From positions 1,860,001 through 1,924,000 of the forward strand of contig NZ_JAPELX010000001.1 in NCBI RefSeq assembly GCF_026343335.1: a DNA stretch of 64,000 nt, read 5' to 3'. How positions within the stretch are numbered: the first letter of the stretch is position 1; each line of letters starts with the position of its first letter. The notes beneath the pieces are model-generated. The model searched no databases. It was not told the origin of the DNA and worked only from the letters and a program-made list of their open reading frames with translations. Both the position numbers and the translations under genes were made by a program. Of the stretch, positions 24,844 to 33,927 are shown in pieces. The DNA is from Streptomyces sp. NBC_00078 (GTDB lineage: Bacteria > Actinomycetota > Actinomycetes > Streptomycetales > Streptomycetaceae).

Positions 24844-25440
24844 CTAAGGCACCATCACCACCCCCTTCCTGGACGCACCCCGAACACCCAGGACCCGGTC
24901 CATCAGCACCCCCAGAACATCCCGCACGGAGGACCGCTCCCGCGCATCGCACTCAAGTACCGGCACATCCTCACGCAGGCCCAACACCTCGCGAACCTCG
25001 TCCAGTTCGATGCGCTCGGCCCCGTCAAAGAGATTCACGGCAAGGACAAAGGGCACGCCCCGGGCTTCGAAGTAGTCAACAGCCGGAAAGCAGTCCTCGA
25101 TCCGCCGGGTGTCCGCGAGGACCACCGTCCCCAGGGCCCCCTCCGCCAGCTCCTCCCACATGAAGGAGAACCGCCCCTGCCCGGGCGTGCCGAACAGATA
25201 CAGCGTGATCGTCGGATCGAGAGTGATCCGCCCGAAGTCCAGCGCAACGGTCGTGGTCGTCTTCGACTCGACCCCTTCGAGCGAGTCCACACCCACGGAG
25301 ACCTGTGTGATCGCAGCCTCCGTGTCCAGCGGCTCGATCTCCGAGATCGCCCCGATGAACGTGGTCTTGCCCACCCCGAGTCCCCCGCTCACCACGACCT
25401 TCACGGCGAGCGGGACGATCCTGCCAGAGCGCCCGGACAT
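24844..25440 (-). CDS. CvnD-type small GTPase (orphan conservon component)
   Basis: A 198-aa Ras/MglA-like GTPase of the kind encoded last in Streptomyces conservons (cvnABCD). Walker A is GGLGVGKTTF near residues 19-28, the switch region is D-S-L-E-G-V-E-S-K-T-T-T-T, LYLFGTPGQGRF is the G3 region, and VLAVNLFDG replaces the usual N-K-x-D. In conservons it works with a sensor kinase-like protein, a roadblock protein and a DUF742 protein. None of these is here, and the upstream gene is a DUF5685-like protein. The ATG at 25440 follows GAAAGGATC. The partner is unknown. Confidence 0.85.
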   Translation of the reverse strand: MSGRSGRIVPLAVKVVVSGGLGVGKTTFIGAISEIEPLDTEAAITQVSVGVDSLEGVESKTTTTVALDFGRITLDPTITLYLFGTPGQGRFSFMWEELAEGALGTVVLADTRRIEDCFPAVDYFEARGVPFVLAVNLFDGAERIELDEVREVLGLREDVPVLECDARERSSVRDVLGVLMDRVLGVRGASRKGVVMVP

Positions 25441-25543
25441 GATCCCCGATCCTTTCGAGCACGACTGTCACATCCCCAACAGGCTTTACGGGCATGGGCC
25501 GTTCACCGTTCATCGTGGACGCCAGGAAATGGCGGACCGCGGT

Positions 25544-26701
25544 TCAGCAGTCACACCCGCAGTCGCAGCAGTCGCAGCCATCACAGCAGTCGCAGTCGCA
25601 GCAGCTGCAGCACTCACAGCAATCGCCGCAGTCCGTGTCCTTGCAGAGTCCGTCCTTGCGCTCATGGCTCCACGGATCGTCGTACTCGCCGCAGCACATC
25701 TGGCACGTACAGGCCAGCCCGGCCCACACCGCACAGCCCGCCAGCAGCCCGCGCCTGTCGCGCCGAGGCGGCTGAGGGGGCAGCGGCGGACCGCCGGGCG
25801 GCGCGTACGACCCGGCCGGCGTCGGGGCCGGCCCGTGCGCACAGGCCGCCGTACCGAAGGCCCGGTCGACGGAGACGCGCAGCTCGTGCACGAGCAGCCG
25901 ATGCGCCAGCTTGCCCTCCTCGAACTCCACCTCGCGCAGCGCGAGCCGTATTCCGTGCAGGGCGTCGTCGGCGAGCCGCCGGGCCTCGTCGAGCGAGGTC
26001 CCGGTCGCGGTGAGGGGGTTCCACGCACCCGACGAGGCGTCAGTTTCCTTGTCCTCCACGGCATCCAGCAGATGCGCGAGCCGACCGAAGAGCCGCCCGG
26101 CCTCGGCGAGCGGCTCGGCGTTGCCCGGCCGTCCCGCCAGGACAGCGGTGTGCGCGAAGGCCGCCGCGGTGGCCGTCTCCGTCGGTTCGGTGACCGTCAG
26201 CACCGGCGTCCCGGGCCCGGCGAGCGCCTCGATGCCGAGCTGCCGCTCCACGGCGTCCACGAGAACCGCCGTGTCGAACCCGACCTCGGATCCCGTACGG
26301 GCCCCTGCCGCACCCCAGCTCGACGCCACCCGGCGTGCGGCGAGCGCGACCGGCCTGCGCGCCAGCAGCCCGTCCCCGTCGGCGACATGGTCCCTGACCT
26401 TGGCCGAGGCGAGCACCAGCGAGACGGCGGCGGCGAGCCGCGCTCCTTCTCCCTGCGCGACCGACGCGGTGCGCATCCCGCGCAACGGACAGGGCCCGGC
26501 CGTACGCCGCCATGCCCCGGCCCGTTCCGCCTGAGCCTCCGTCAGAACCGATATGAGCAGTCCGTCATAGTTGGTGACGACCCGCGCGAACTGCCCGTGA
26601 TCCTTGCGCAGCGCGAGACACAGCCCGCACAAGTGCGCCATCCACTGGGACTTGAGACGCTCACCGAGCCGATGACGGCAGGGCCTGACGATTCCGAACA
26701 C
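25544..26701 (-). CDS. DUF5685-like protein with an extreme cysteine-rich tail
   Basis: A 385-aa protein. The N-terminus (FGIVRPCRHRLG, then HLCGLCLALRKDHG) has a C-x-x-C pair typical of the DUF5685 group as remembered. The middle ~250 residues are mainly helical and Ala/Leu-rich. After a proline-rich linker (PPGGPPLPPQPP) come a short cysteine segment (CTCQMCC) and a final 33-residue tail with 17 cysteines mixed with Asp and Gly. This looks like a metal- or cluster-binding metallothionein-like module. No signal peptide is seen, so the cysteines are probably reduced in the cytosol. The ATG at 26701 gives the conserved start. Confidence 0.8.
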   Translation of the reverse strand: MFGIVRPCRHRLGERLKSQWMAHLCGLCLALRKDHGQFARVVTNYDGLLISVLTEAQAERAGAWRRTAGPCPLRGMRTASVAQGEGARLAAAVSLVLASAKVRDHVADGDGLLARRPVALAARRVASSWGAAGARTGSEVGFDTAVLVDAVERQLGIEALAGPGTPVLTVTEPTETATAAAFAHTAVLAGRPGNAEPLAEAGRLFGRLAHLLDAVEDKETDASSGAWNPLTATGTSLDEARRLADDALHGIRLALREVEFEEGKLAHRLLVHELRVSVDRAFGTAACAHGPAPTPAGSYAPPGGPPLPPQPPRRDRRGLLAGCAVWAGLACTCQMCCGEYDDPWSHERKDGLCKDTDCGDCCECCSCCDCDCCDGCDCCDCGCDC

Positions 26702-27002
26702 GATGATCCCCCGTGACGCATGTGACTTCTGATGCGGCGTTGAGCGGCGGCCGCGTATCGACCACCCCGTTCACCCGTACGCCCCGCCCATCACCCGTAC
26801 GCCGTGAAGAATCATATTTCACTCACAGTCAGCATCGGCATACTGCAACGCCCTTGGGATACCCGGGCTCTCGACGGATTCGCTCTGCACCAGTACCGTC
26901 ACAAACCCCCCGCGCGGCGTCTATCCACTTGGCGCGCCAACCGCATCATGGATGACCATAGGGGTGCGGAAAGCAGAAGGACCGCTGTGAGAGGAGGCGT
27001 CC
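26702..27002. other. intergenic region between divergent genes
   Basis: This 301-bp gap separates the divergent DUF5685-like and SepF-like genes. It holds a direct repeat of CACCCGTACGCC (around 26773 and 26793) and an A/T-richer patch at 26808-26830. Promoters for both genes must lie here, but no clear -35/-10 pair is evident. No gene is seen. Confidence 0.5.
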
Positions 27003-27443
27003 ATGGGATCGGTACGCAAGGCAAGTGCCTGGCTTGGCCTCGTCGACGACAACGATGACGAGCGTTACTACGACGACGACTACTCCGAAGGGACCGAGCA
27101 GCCCGGGGAGGCCTGGGTCACGGACCCGCGGGTCAAGGTGGCCTCGGACGCCGCGGAGGAAAGGGACCGTCGCATCGGCACGGTGACCCCGGACAGCTTC
27201 CGGGACGCCCGCGCCATCGGCGAGCTGTTCCGTGAAGGCGTGCCGGTCATCGTGAACCTCACCGCCATGGAGGCGGGCGACGCCAAGCGCGTCGTCGACT
27301 TCGCGGCCGGGCTCATCTTCGGCCTGCGCGGTTCGATCGACCGCGTGTCCAACCGCGTTTTCCTGCTCACTCCGGCCGACACGGAGATCGTGAGCGGGGA
27401 ACCGGCCGCGCGCCGTGCGGACGGTTTCTTCAACCAGAGCTGA
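27003..27443 (+). CDS. SepF-like cell division protein (paralogue)
   Basis: A 146-aa SepF family protein. The amphipathic membrane-binding N-terminus ([12 protein letters not shown]) is followed by an acidic linker ([13 protein letters not shown]). The core then has [34 protein letters not shown], and NRVFLLTP. SepF tethers FtsZ to the membrane and polymerises. Streptomyces carry several SepF paralogues; the housekeeping one sits in the ftsZ cluster, so this isolated copy is probably a paralogue with an accessory role in septation. The ATG at 27003 follows GAGAGGAGG. Confidence 0.88.
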   Translation: MGSVRKASAWLGLVDDNDDERYYDDDYSEGTEQPGEAWVTDPRVKVASDAAEERDRRIGTVTPDSFRDARAIGELFREGVPVIVNLTAMEAGDAKRVVDFAAGLIFGLRGSIDRVSNRVFLLTPADTEIVSGEPAARRADGFFNQS

Positions 27444-27468
27444 GGCAGGGCCGCTCACCGGCCCTGCC
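27444..27468. terminator. bidirectional terminator
   Basis: A perfect 10-bp stem, GGCAGGGCCG (27444-27453) and CGGCCCTGCC (27459-27468), with a 5-nt loop. It lies directly after the SepF-like stop and 12 bp from the convergent acyl-CoA dehydrogenase stop. Confidence 0.85.
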
Positions 27469-27480
27469 CCCGCGCAGGGT

Positions 27481-28671
27481 TTACCGAAAGGCGTCGAGTC
27501 CGGTGAGCGCCTTGCCCAGTACGAGCTGGTGCATCTCGACGGTGCCTTCGTACGTCAGCACCGACTCGAGGTTGGTCGCATGCCGCATGACGGGGTATTC
27601 GAGCGAGATCCCGTTGGCGCCGAGGATCGTGCGTGACGTACGGCAGATCTCGATCGCCTCTCGTACGTTGTTGAGCTTGCCGAAGCTGACCTGCTCGGGA
27701 CGCAGGCGGCCGGCGTCCATGCGCCGCCCCAGATGGTGGGCGAGCAGAATCCCCTTGTGCAGTTCGACCGCCATGTCGGCGAGTTTGGCCTGGGTGAGCT
27801 GGAACCCCCCGATGGGCCGCCCGAACTGTTCCCGCGACTTCGCGTAGTCGACGGCGGCCTCGAAGCAGCTGCGTGCCGCGCCCATCGCTCCCCAGACGAT
27901 GCCGTAACGGGCGTGCGAGAGACAGCTGAGAGGGCCCTTGAGGCCGACGGCCTCGGGCAGTACGGCGTCGGCGGGCAGCCGTACGTCGTCGAGGACGAGT
28001 TCGCTCGTGACGCTGGCCCGCAGCGACCACTTGTGCTTGATCTCGGGCGCGGAGAACCCGGCGCTGTCGGTGGGCACGACGAACCCCCGGATCCCGGCAT
28101 CGGTCTGTGCCCAGACCACCGCGACCCCGGCGACGGAGCCGTTGGTGATCCACATCTTCCGTCCGTTGAGGATCCAGTCGCCGCCGTCCCGCTTGGCGTA
28201 CGTCCGCATCGCGGCGGGGTCGGAGCCGTGGTCGGGTTCGGTCAGCCCGAAGCAGCCGATGACCTCACCGGCGGCCATGCGCGGCAGCCAGGCCTGCTTC
28301 TGCTCCTCGCTCCCGAACCGGTGAATCGCGTACATCGCGAGCGATCCCTGCACCGAGACCAGGGACCGGATCCCGGAATCGGCGGCCTCCAGCTCCAGGC
28401 AGGCGAGCCCGTACTGCACGGCACTCGCCCCCGCGCACCCGTATCCGCTGAGCGACATGCCGAGGGCACCGATACCGCCGAGCTCACGGGCGAGTTCCCG
28501 GATCTGTGGCAGCTCCCCCTTCTCGTACCAGTCGGCCACGAACGGCAGCACCCGGTCCGCGGCCCAGGCCCGCACCGTGTCGCGGACGGCCAGGTCCTCC
28601 GGTTCCAGCAGGTCGTCGATCCCGAGCGGGTCGGCGGGATCGAAGGGTGGCAACTTCGAGGACGCGGACAT
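27481..28671 (-). CDS. gcdH: acyl-CoA dehydrogenase, glutaryl-CoA dehydrogenase type
   Basis: A 396-aa flavoprotein that would oxidise and decarboxylate glutaryl-CoA to crotonyl-CoA in lysine/tryptophan breakdown. Family marks are GCFGLTEPDHGSDPA, the FAD contacts in W-I-T-N-G-S, R-E-Q-F-G-R-P-I-G-G-F-Q-L, and the catalytic Glu in LTYEGTVEMHQLVLGKALTG (E375). The T-Y-E-G-T context and sequence length favour glutaryl-CoA dehydrogenase over straight-chain enzymes. The ATG at 28671 follows GGAGG. A TetR-type inverted repeat lies 25-41 bp upstream. Confidence 0.87.
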   Translation of the reverse strand: MSASSKLPPFDPADPLGIDDLLEPEDLAVRDTVRAWAADRVLPFVADWYEKGELPQIRELARELGGIGALGMSLSGYGCAGASAVQYGLACLELEAADSGIRSLVSVQGSLAMYAIHRFGSEEQKQAWLPRMAAGEVIGCFGLTEPDHGSDPAAMRTYAKRDGGDWILNGRKMWITNGSVAGVAVVWAQTDAGIRGFVVPTDSAGFSAPEIKHKWSLRASVTSELVLDDVRLPADAVLPEAVGLKGPLSCLSHARYGIVWGAMGAARSCFEAAVDYAKSREQFGRPIGGFQLTQAKLADMAVELHKGILLAHHLGRRMDAGRLRPEQVSFGKLNNVREAIEICRTSRTILGANGISLEYPVMRHATNLESVLTYEGTVEMHQLVLGKALTGLDAFR

Positions 28672-28695
28672 GGGGCAACCTCCGGCACGCATGAA

Positions 28696-28712
28696 AACTA
28701 GCACCGCTAGTT
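28696..28712. promoter_or_regulatory. TetR-type inverted repeat at the acyl-CoA dehydrogenase promoter
   Basis: AACTAGC-ACC-GCTAGTT is a perfect 7-bp inverted repeat with a 3-bp spacer, 25-41 bp before the gcdH start. CTAGC-N3-GCTAG operators are common before Streptomyces fatty-acid genes under TetR-type control. No regulator gene is adjacent, so a distant TetR is implied. The site lies between gcdH and the MFS gene stop, so it serves gcdH only. Confidence 0.7.
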
Positions 28713-28764
28713 ACAGTTTGGTGCGACGTTACGACGCAGTGTCCCGTACGTCCAGTGGGAGGGG

Positions 28765-30366
28765 TCAGGCCGAGACGCGGGAGTCCGCGACCTCGCGGGG
28801 CGCCGGGAGTTCCACCGGCGGCGCCGCGGGCTCGCCGCACTGCATGACCCGCGGCAGCCGCAGCGCCATCACCGCACCCAGCAGCAACAGCCCCGCGCTG
28901 ACCAGCAAGGTCACATGCAGCCCGTGCACGAAGGAGTCCCGGGCCGCCCGTCGCAGCGCCACTCCCAGGGGCCCGCCGAGCCGCGCGGCGACGTCGTACG
29001 CCTCACCCAGCGAATGCCCCGCGGCCGAGGACGCCGAGGCGGGGACGCCGGGCACCTTCGAGAGGCCGGGCGCGTAGGCCGCGTTCATGACGGTGCCCAG
29101 GAGGGCGATGCCCATGCCCGCCCCGAGCTGGTACGACGTCTCGCCGATCGCCGCCGCGCCACCCGCCTGAGCGGGCGGGGCCTCGCTCAGCATCGACTCG
29201 TACGCCCCGAAGAGCGTCGTCTCCAGGCCGAAGCCCAGCAGGAGGAACCCGAACAGCAGCAGGCCCGTGTTGTCGGTCGCGCCCATCGCCGTGAGCACCA
29301 GTACCGCCACGGCGGTGAGGCAGAACCCGAAGCAGACCATCCGGCGCGGGCCGAAACGACGGAGCATGCGTGCCCCCGCCAGGCCCGCCGCCATCGCCGC
29401 GAACGTCAGCGGCAGCAGTCGCAGGCCCGTTTCCAGCGGTGACAGATCCAGCACCAGCTGCAGATACTGCGCCGCGATCAGCTCAAGGCCCACCAGGGCG
29501 AGCATCGCGAGCACGATGCACCCCACGGCCGTGCTGAAGGCGGGCCGCGCGAACATTCCGAGGTCGACGAGCGGATGCGTACGGCGCCGCTGCCGTCGTA
29601 CGAAAAGGACCAGCAGCAGGGCACCCACGGCCAGGGGCACCACGGCGAGCGCGCCCGGCCCGCCGCCGAGCTGCTTCACGCCCAGGACCACGCCGAACAG
29701 TCCGGCAGCGGCCATCAGCGCGCCGACGACATCCCAGGGGCCGTCGCCGACGCCCCGCGACTCGGGCAGCAGCAGCCGGCCCACCGGCAGGCTGACCAGC
29801 ATCAGCGGGATGTTGACGAGGAAGACCGAGCCCCACCAGAAGTGCTCCAGCAGGAAGCCGCCGAGCAGCGGGCCGATCGCGGCGCCGACCGCGGCGACCG
29901 CGCTCCAGACGCCGATCGCGACCGCCCGCTCGCGCCGGTCGGGAAAGACCTGGCGGAGGATCGAGAGCGTCGCGGGCATGATCATCGCGCCGCCGACGCC
30001 GAGCAGCGCCCGCGCGAGAATCAGGACCAGCGGGTCGTGGGCGAGGGCCGCGAGACCGGAGGCGACGCCGAAGAGGCCGTAACCGAGCAGGAGGATCCGT
30101 CTGCGGCCGACCCGGTCACCGAGCGTGCCGAAGAGGATCAGCAGCGAGGCGCAGGCGAGCGGGTAGACATCGACGATCCAGAGCAGCGATATCGCGCCGG
30201 GCTTGAGGTCCTCGGTGACGGCGGGCACTGCGACGTGCAGCACCGTCGCGTCGACCGCGACGAGCAGCAGGCTCGTACAGAGGACGACGAGGACGACCCA
30301 GCGGTTTGCACCGGCCCCGGCCGCCCGACGGCGCAGCGCAGCGGCGGCCGTGGTCGTCCCGGACAT
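28765..30366 (-). CDS. MFS multidrug exporter (DHA2/EmrB-QacA type, 14 TM)
   Basis: A 533-aa drug:H+ antiporter. About 14 hydrophobic helices run from WVVLVVLCTSLLLVAVDATVLHVA to the end. The loop 2-3 motif is present as LFGTLGDRVGRRRILLLG, and the antiporter motif C region as VGAAIGPLLGGFLLEHFWWGSVFLVNIP. Length and motifs place it in the DHA2 family, which exports cationic drugs, dyes or endogenous metabolites. The ATG at 30366 follows GGGAGG. No TetR regulator gene adjoins it, so induction cannot be inferred. Confidence 0.9.
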   Translation of the reverse strand: MSGTTTAAAALRRRAAGAGANRWVVLVVLCTSLLLVAVDATVLHVAVPAVTEDLKPGAISLLWIVDVYPLACASLLILFGTLGDRVGRRRILLLGYGLFGVASGLAALAHDPLVLILARALLGVGGAMIMPATLSILRQVFPDRRERAVAIGVWSAVAAVGAAIGPLLGGFLLEHFWWGSVFLVNIPLMLVSLPVGRLLLPESRGVGDGPWDVVGALMAAAGLFGVVLGVKQLGGGPGALAVVPLAVGALLLVLFVRRQRRRTHPLVDLGMFARPAFSTAVGCIVLAMLALVGLELIAAQYLQLVLDLSPLETGLRLLPLTFAAMAAGLAGARMLRRFGPRRMVCFGFCLTAVAVLVLTAMGATDNTGLLLFGFLLLGFGLETTLFGAYESMLSEAPPAQAGGAAAIGETSYQLGAGMGIALLGTVMNAAYAPGLSKVPGVPASASSAAGHSLGEAYDVAARLGGPLGVALRRAARDSFVHGLHVTLLVSAGLLLLGAVMALRLPRVMQCGEPAAPPVELPAPREVADSRVSA

Positions 30367-30626
30367 GTACGTACCTCCCAGATGTTCCCTCGCGGTCGGC
30401 GGGCACACGGGGTGGGGGCTCCCCGTGATCTCGGCCGGAGAAGAGCGGTGGTCTCCGGCCCGCGCAACGAAGGCGAGTGACACATGAGCGTACGCGAGTT
30501 CGCGCCAGGGTCACGTGGCGGACCTCTCAGACTTCGCACCCACCCGTGTGGCGTACGCCACTCCTCTCCTCCTCGTCCACGCCCCGTCCGGCCTCCCGGT
30601 TCCGTGGGCCGTCGATAATCGAGCCC

Positions 30627-31886
30627 GTGACCGATCTCGCGACGCGCGTGACAGCCCCTGGCGACACGGCCCTGCGCAGAGCGGCCCCGGCCCTGCTCGG
30701 GTACGCGGCCGTGCGCGCCCTGGGTCTGCTCGCCCTGGTCCTGTGGACCGGTGCACGCGACAAGAGCGCGTACACACTGCTGACGGCCCGCTGGGACGCG
30801 CTGTGGTACTCGCGGGTCGCCGAGCTCGGCTACGGCTACGAGGTGCGCCTGCCGAACGGGGACGTGCACTCCAACCTGGCCTTCTTCCCGCTGCTGCCCT
30901 GGCTGGAGCGGCTGCTGCACGCCGTCACGCCCCTGTCGTACGCCGGCGCCGGCTTCGCCGTCAGCCTGCTCGCCTCGCTCGCGGCGGCCTGGGGGATCTT
31001 CGCGGTCGCGGACCATGTGTACGGCCGCAGGACCGGTGTCTGCGCGGTGCTGCTGTGGGCCGTGCTGCCGGTCGGGATCGTGCAGTCGATGGCGTACAGC
31101 GAGTCACTGTTCACGGCACTCGCCGCCTGGTCGCTGTACGCGGTGCTGACCGGGCGCTGGATGACGGCGGGCCTGTCGGCCGCGCTGGCGGGGCTGACCC
31201 GGCCGGTCGGGCTCGCCGTCGTCGCCGCCCTGTGGGCCGCCGCGGTGGTCTCGTTCGGGCGAGAGCGAAGCACGGCGGGCGGGCAGGTCGCTCGTCCGGG
31301 CGAACGCGCCCCAGCGCCGTCCGGGGATCGTCCCGCAGAGCGCGTGGCCGCGCTCGACGGCGCGCGAGATGCGGCGCGCGCCCCCAGCGTCGTACGACGC
31401 GCCCTGGCCATGCTGCTGGCCCCGCTCGGCGCCGCCGGCTACGTCCTGTGGGTCGGCCATCACACCGGCAAGGGCCCGCTGGGCTATCTGGACGTCCAGG
31501 CGGGCTGGCGCAACGGCTTCGACGGTGGGGCCGCCTTCGCCCGCTTCGTCGCCGGCAAGTTCACGTCGTTCCCGTCGGCCCTGGCGGGCGTCGGACTGAT
31601 CGTCGGGGTCGGGCTGCTGGTCTGGCTGTACGTCGTCTGCGTACGGCAGCGTCAGCCGCTTGCGCTGCTGGTGTACGCGGGCGTGGTCACCGCGCTCGCC
31701 CTGTGCGCGTCGAGCTACTTCGGCTCGAAACCGCGCCTGCTGCTGCCCGCCTTCCCGCTGCTGCTGCCCCTCGCCACGGCCCTCGCGCGGCTGCGTATCC
31801 CCAGGTCGGCGCTGGTGGTCGGCGGTTTCGCGATGGTATCGGCCGTGTACGGAGCGTTCTGGCTGAACGGCTCCGGTCCACCGTGA
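30627..31886 (+). CDS. PIG-V-like mannosyltransferase (GT-C membrane protein)
   Basis: A 419-aa polytopic protein related to PIG-V and GT39-like GT-C glycosyltransferases. After the first helix the conserved luminal/extracellular loop reads LLTARWDALWYSRVAELGYGYE, with W-D-A and Y-x-x-I/V-A-E-x-G-Y typical of the family, followed by AFFPLLPWL. About eight to ten helices follow, with a charged insert at residues ~205-255. It would use polyprenyl-phosphate mannose as donor at the outer membrane face. The GTG at 30627 is chosen for a short cytosolic N-terminus; the preceding 260 bp hold divergent promoters only. Confidence 0.82.
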   Translation: MTDLATRVTAPGDTALRRAAPALLGYAAVRALGLLALVLWTGARDKSAYTLLTARWDALWYSRVAELGYGYEVRLPNGDVHSNLAFFPLLPWLERLLHAVTPLSYAGAGFAVSLLASLAAAWGIFAVADHVYGRRTGVCAVLLWAVLPVGIVQSMAYSESLFTALAAWSLYAVLTGRWMTAGLSAALAGLTRPVGLAVVAALWAAAVVSFGRERSTAGGQVARPGERAPAPSGDRPAERVAALDGARDAARAPSVVRRALAMLLAPLGAAGYVLWVGHHTGKGPLGYLDVQAGWRNGFDGGAAFARFVAGKFTSFPSALAGVGLIVGVGLLVWLYVVCVRQRQPLALLVYAGVVTALALCASSYFGSKPRLLLPAFPLLLPLATALARLRIPRSALVVGGFAMVSAVYGAFWLNGSGPP

Positions 31887-32124
31887 TCCGCCCGCCGGGC
31901 CGGGTGAGCGCCCGGAAAAATCCGCCCCAGCATTCGGTGAACGAATTCATAAGTCCCATAAAACTGATTCGCGGAATGATCAAAGGAATTGAAGGGACGC
32001 ATCGTCCGGCATTGCGGATTCCTTGGAAATAGACGACCTCCTGAGAGGAATCCCACATCACATCGTCATCACAAAGCAGCTGATTCGACGGAGAACTGAG
32101 CTCCCCCGCTGTAACGTCGATTGG

Positions 32125-33147
32125 GTGCGTACCGAACGAAACCTCACCCGTCTGGACCGGGTGTTCGCGAGGCTGGACCGGGAGCCGGAACGGCCGGCCC
32201 ACATCGATGTACCGAAGATGAGCAGGCACAGGGTCGCGTTGCTGACCGGGACCCTGGCCTTCTATCTGGCGATCGTGTGGGCCGTGGTGACCACCTCCTG
32301 GCTGGTCCGCCTGGACTGGCAGGTCATGTTCTTCCGGCCGTACCAGCAGTGGCAGGGCATCCACTGGTTCGTCGACTACTACGTGGTGCTCGGCCAGCGC
32401 GGCCCGACCGCGGTGATGGTCGCGGCCTGGCTGGGCTGGCGCTCCTGGCGGCAGCACACACTGCGCCCGCTGCTGACGCTGGGCGCCTCGCTGCTGCTGC
32501 TGAACATCACGGTCGGCGCCGCCAAACTCGGCATGGGCCGCCTGGGACCGCACTACGCGACCACGATCGGCTCGAACGAGATGGGTCTGGGCGGCGATAT
32601 ATTTCCCAGCGGCCACACCGCGAACGCCGTGGTGACCTGGGGAATCCTGGCCTACCTGGCCTCCACACCGCGAGCCCGCCGCTGGCTGTCCGCCGTCTCC
32701 GCGGTGACCTCGCTGGGCGTCGGGATGGCCACCGTCTACCTCGGTACGCACTGGCTGAGCGACGTGCTCCTCGGCTGGGCCGCCGGCCTGCTGATCCTGC
32801 TGGCCCTTCCGTGGTGCGAGCCGCTGATCGCCAGGGCCGAGGTCGCGATCTTCGACCTGCGCGACCGCTGGCGCGCTCGTGGCGGCGCCCCGGCACCGGC
32901 CGCTCCGGTCGGCTCTCCGGTACTGCTCAAGCGGCGGCCGGCCGCGCAGGAGGACGTCGCGGCGCGCGAGTCGGTCTCCTCCTCACCCCGCTCCGCCCGG
33001 GCGCCCGCCTACCTCGCCCCGGGCCCGCACACGGCCCGCTCGGAGCGCACCCCGGTCACTCCGGTCGGCAGCCGCCGCCCACCGCACTCGGACCGCCTCC
33101 CACGCGGCGCGACGGCCTCCACGGCCCGCCCCCTCACAGGCGGCTGA
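32125..33147 (+). CDS. PAP2-family membrane phosphatase
   Basis: A 340-aa type 2 phosphatidic acid phosphatase. Five to six helices span residues ~40-245. The three-part active site is present: K-L-G-M-G-R-L-G-P, F-P-S-G-H-T-A-N, and T-H-W-L-S-D. Substrates in this family are phosphatidate, undecaprenyl pyrophosphate or related lipid phosphates. The last ~100 residues are a Pro/Ala/Arg-rich cytosolic tail. Start choice is uncertain: GTG 32125 keeps a charged lead (RTERNLTRLDRVFARLD); ATG 32219 (SRHRVALLTG) would start at the first helix. The 238-bp gap upstream has an unusually A/T-rich patch at 31915-32050. Confidence 0.85.
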   Translation: MRTERNLTRLDRVFARLDREPERPAHIDVPKMSRHRVALLTGTLAFYLAIVWAVVTTSWLVRLDWQVMFFRPYQQWQGIHWFVDYYVVLGQRGPTAVMVAAWLGWRSWRQHTLRPLLTLGASLLLLNITVGAAKLGMGRLGPHYATTIGSNEMGLGGDIFPSGHTANAVVTWGILAYLASTPRARRWLSAVSAVTSLGVGMATVYLGTHWLSDVLLGWAAGLLILLALPWCEPLIARAEVAIFDLRDRWRARGGAPAPAAPVGSPVLLKRRPAAQEDVAARESVSSSPRSARAPAYLAPGPHTARSERTPVTPVGSRRPPHSDRLPRGATASTARPLTGG

Positions 33148-33192
33148 CCCCCCAGGACAGCGGGGTCCGGTACGCACAGCCAATCCCCGCAC

Positions 33193-33232
33193 ACGAAGGC
33201 CCCGGTTCCCGTCCAGGAACCGGGGCCTTCGT
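33193..33232. terminator. strong bidirectional terminator
   Basis: A 17-bp perfect stem: left arm 33193-33209 (core GAAGGCCCCGGTTCC) and right arm 33216-33232, with loop CGTCCA. It lies between the convergent PAP2 and I78-inhibitor genes. Confidence 0.9.
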
Positions 33233-33278
33233 CGTGCATCGGCCCCGCTCAGCCGTCGTGCATCGGCCCTGCTCAGCC
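33231..33278 (+). repeat. 24-bp tandem duplication at a gene end
   Basis: GTCGTGCATCGGCCCCGCTC (start of copy 1, 33231-33254) is repeated at 33255-33278 with one C/T change. The second copy includes the stop codon of the I78-like gene, and the first begins inside the terminator arm. It looks like a recent slippage duplication with no coding effect. Confidence 0.8.
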
Positions 33279-33488
33279 CTTCCAGGCCCGGGCCACCATG
33301 CCGTCCTTGACCTCGAAGTTCAGCCGCCCGACGCGGTACTCCATGGTGATGATCGCGCCCGGCGGCAGTGAGCGCACCGTGGGCCAGCCCTTCTCGCGCG
33401 CGAGCCGCTCGGCCCTGGCCGCTTCGAGGCCGACGTACCCGTCCGGACTGTCCTGGGGCTCCGCTTGAGGAGTGGGAATCGGTGCCAT
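33273..33488 (-). CDS. I78 family peptidase inhibitor-like protein
   Basis: A 71-aa protein. A-R-A-E-R-L-A, then R-S-L-P-P-G-A-I-I-T-M-E-Y-R-V-G-R-L-N-F-E-V, matches the potato-inhibitor-I-like I78 core, where an exposed loop before R-L-N binds proteases. No signal peptide is visible, so it would act in the cytosol unless it leaves by another route. Its usual cysteines are absent, as in other actinobacterial members. The ATG at 33488 is the only credible start. It may restrain endogenous serine proteases such as the streptogrisins of this window, but that is inference. Confidence 0.75.
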   Translation of the reverse strand: MAPIPTPQAEPQDSPDGYVGLEAARAERLAREKGWPTVRSLPPGAIITMEYRVGRLNFEVKDGMVARAWKG

Positions 33489-33927
33489 GCCGCCACGCTA
33501 GGCCTTCCCCGTCGACCGGGGAAGCCCGGCCCAGTCCCAGGGGTCACGAGTCCCCCTCCGGTCACACTTCTGTCACAGGACCACGACAGGCGTTTCGGCT
33601 CGACTCACTCACACGTACGAGCGGTTCCGTACGCCTTACGCAGGCAATCGAACGTAATTCCCGCGTGTCGCGACGGCTTGTCGAATAGCCGGACGGAAAG
33701 TGCCGTGAGTACCGCCACCGGGACACTCCCGGATTCGATTTCCCGCCGATTCCGGGCGGGTTCGCGGGAGCTGACACCGCATAGGAAATGCACGGTTCCA
33801 GCACACAACCCCCGCACACCCCCTGTCGGAGCGAGCGGCGACGTGAGCATCATGACGTGAGATCGCGGGTACACGTGCGTGGGCTTCGGCGGACCCGCGG
33901 CGCGACGAGCGAAGGGGCGAGCGAGCG
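33489..33927. other. intergenic region upstream of ctaD
   Basis: This 439-bp gap between the I78-like gene and ctaD contains short imperfect hairpins, such as CCGGATTCG/CGATTTCCC/GGGCGGG around 33725-33765. It has no coding frame with a ribosome binding site and codon bias. A GAAGGGGCGAGCGAGCG just before 33928 is the ctaD ribosome binding site region. A long leader is possible. Confidence 0.45.
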
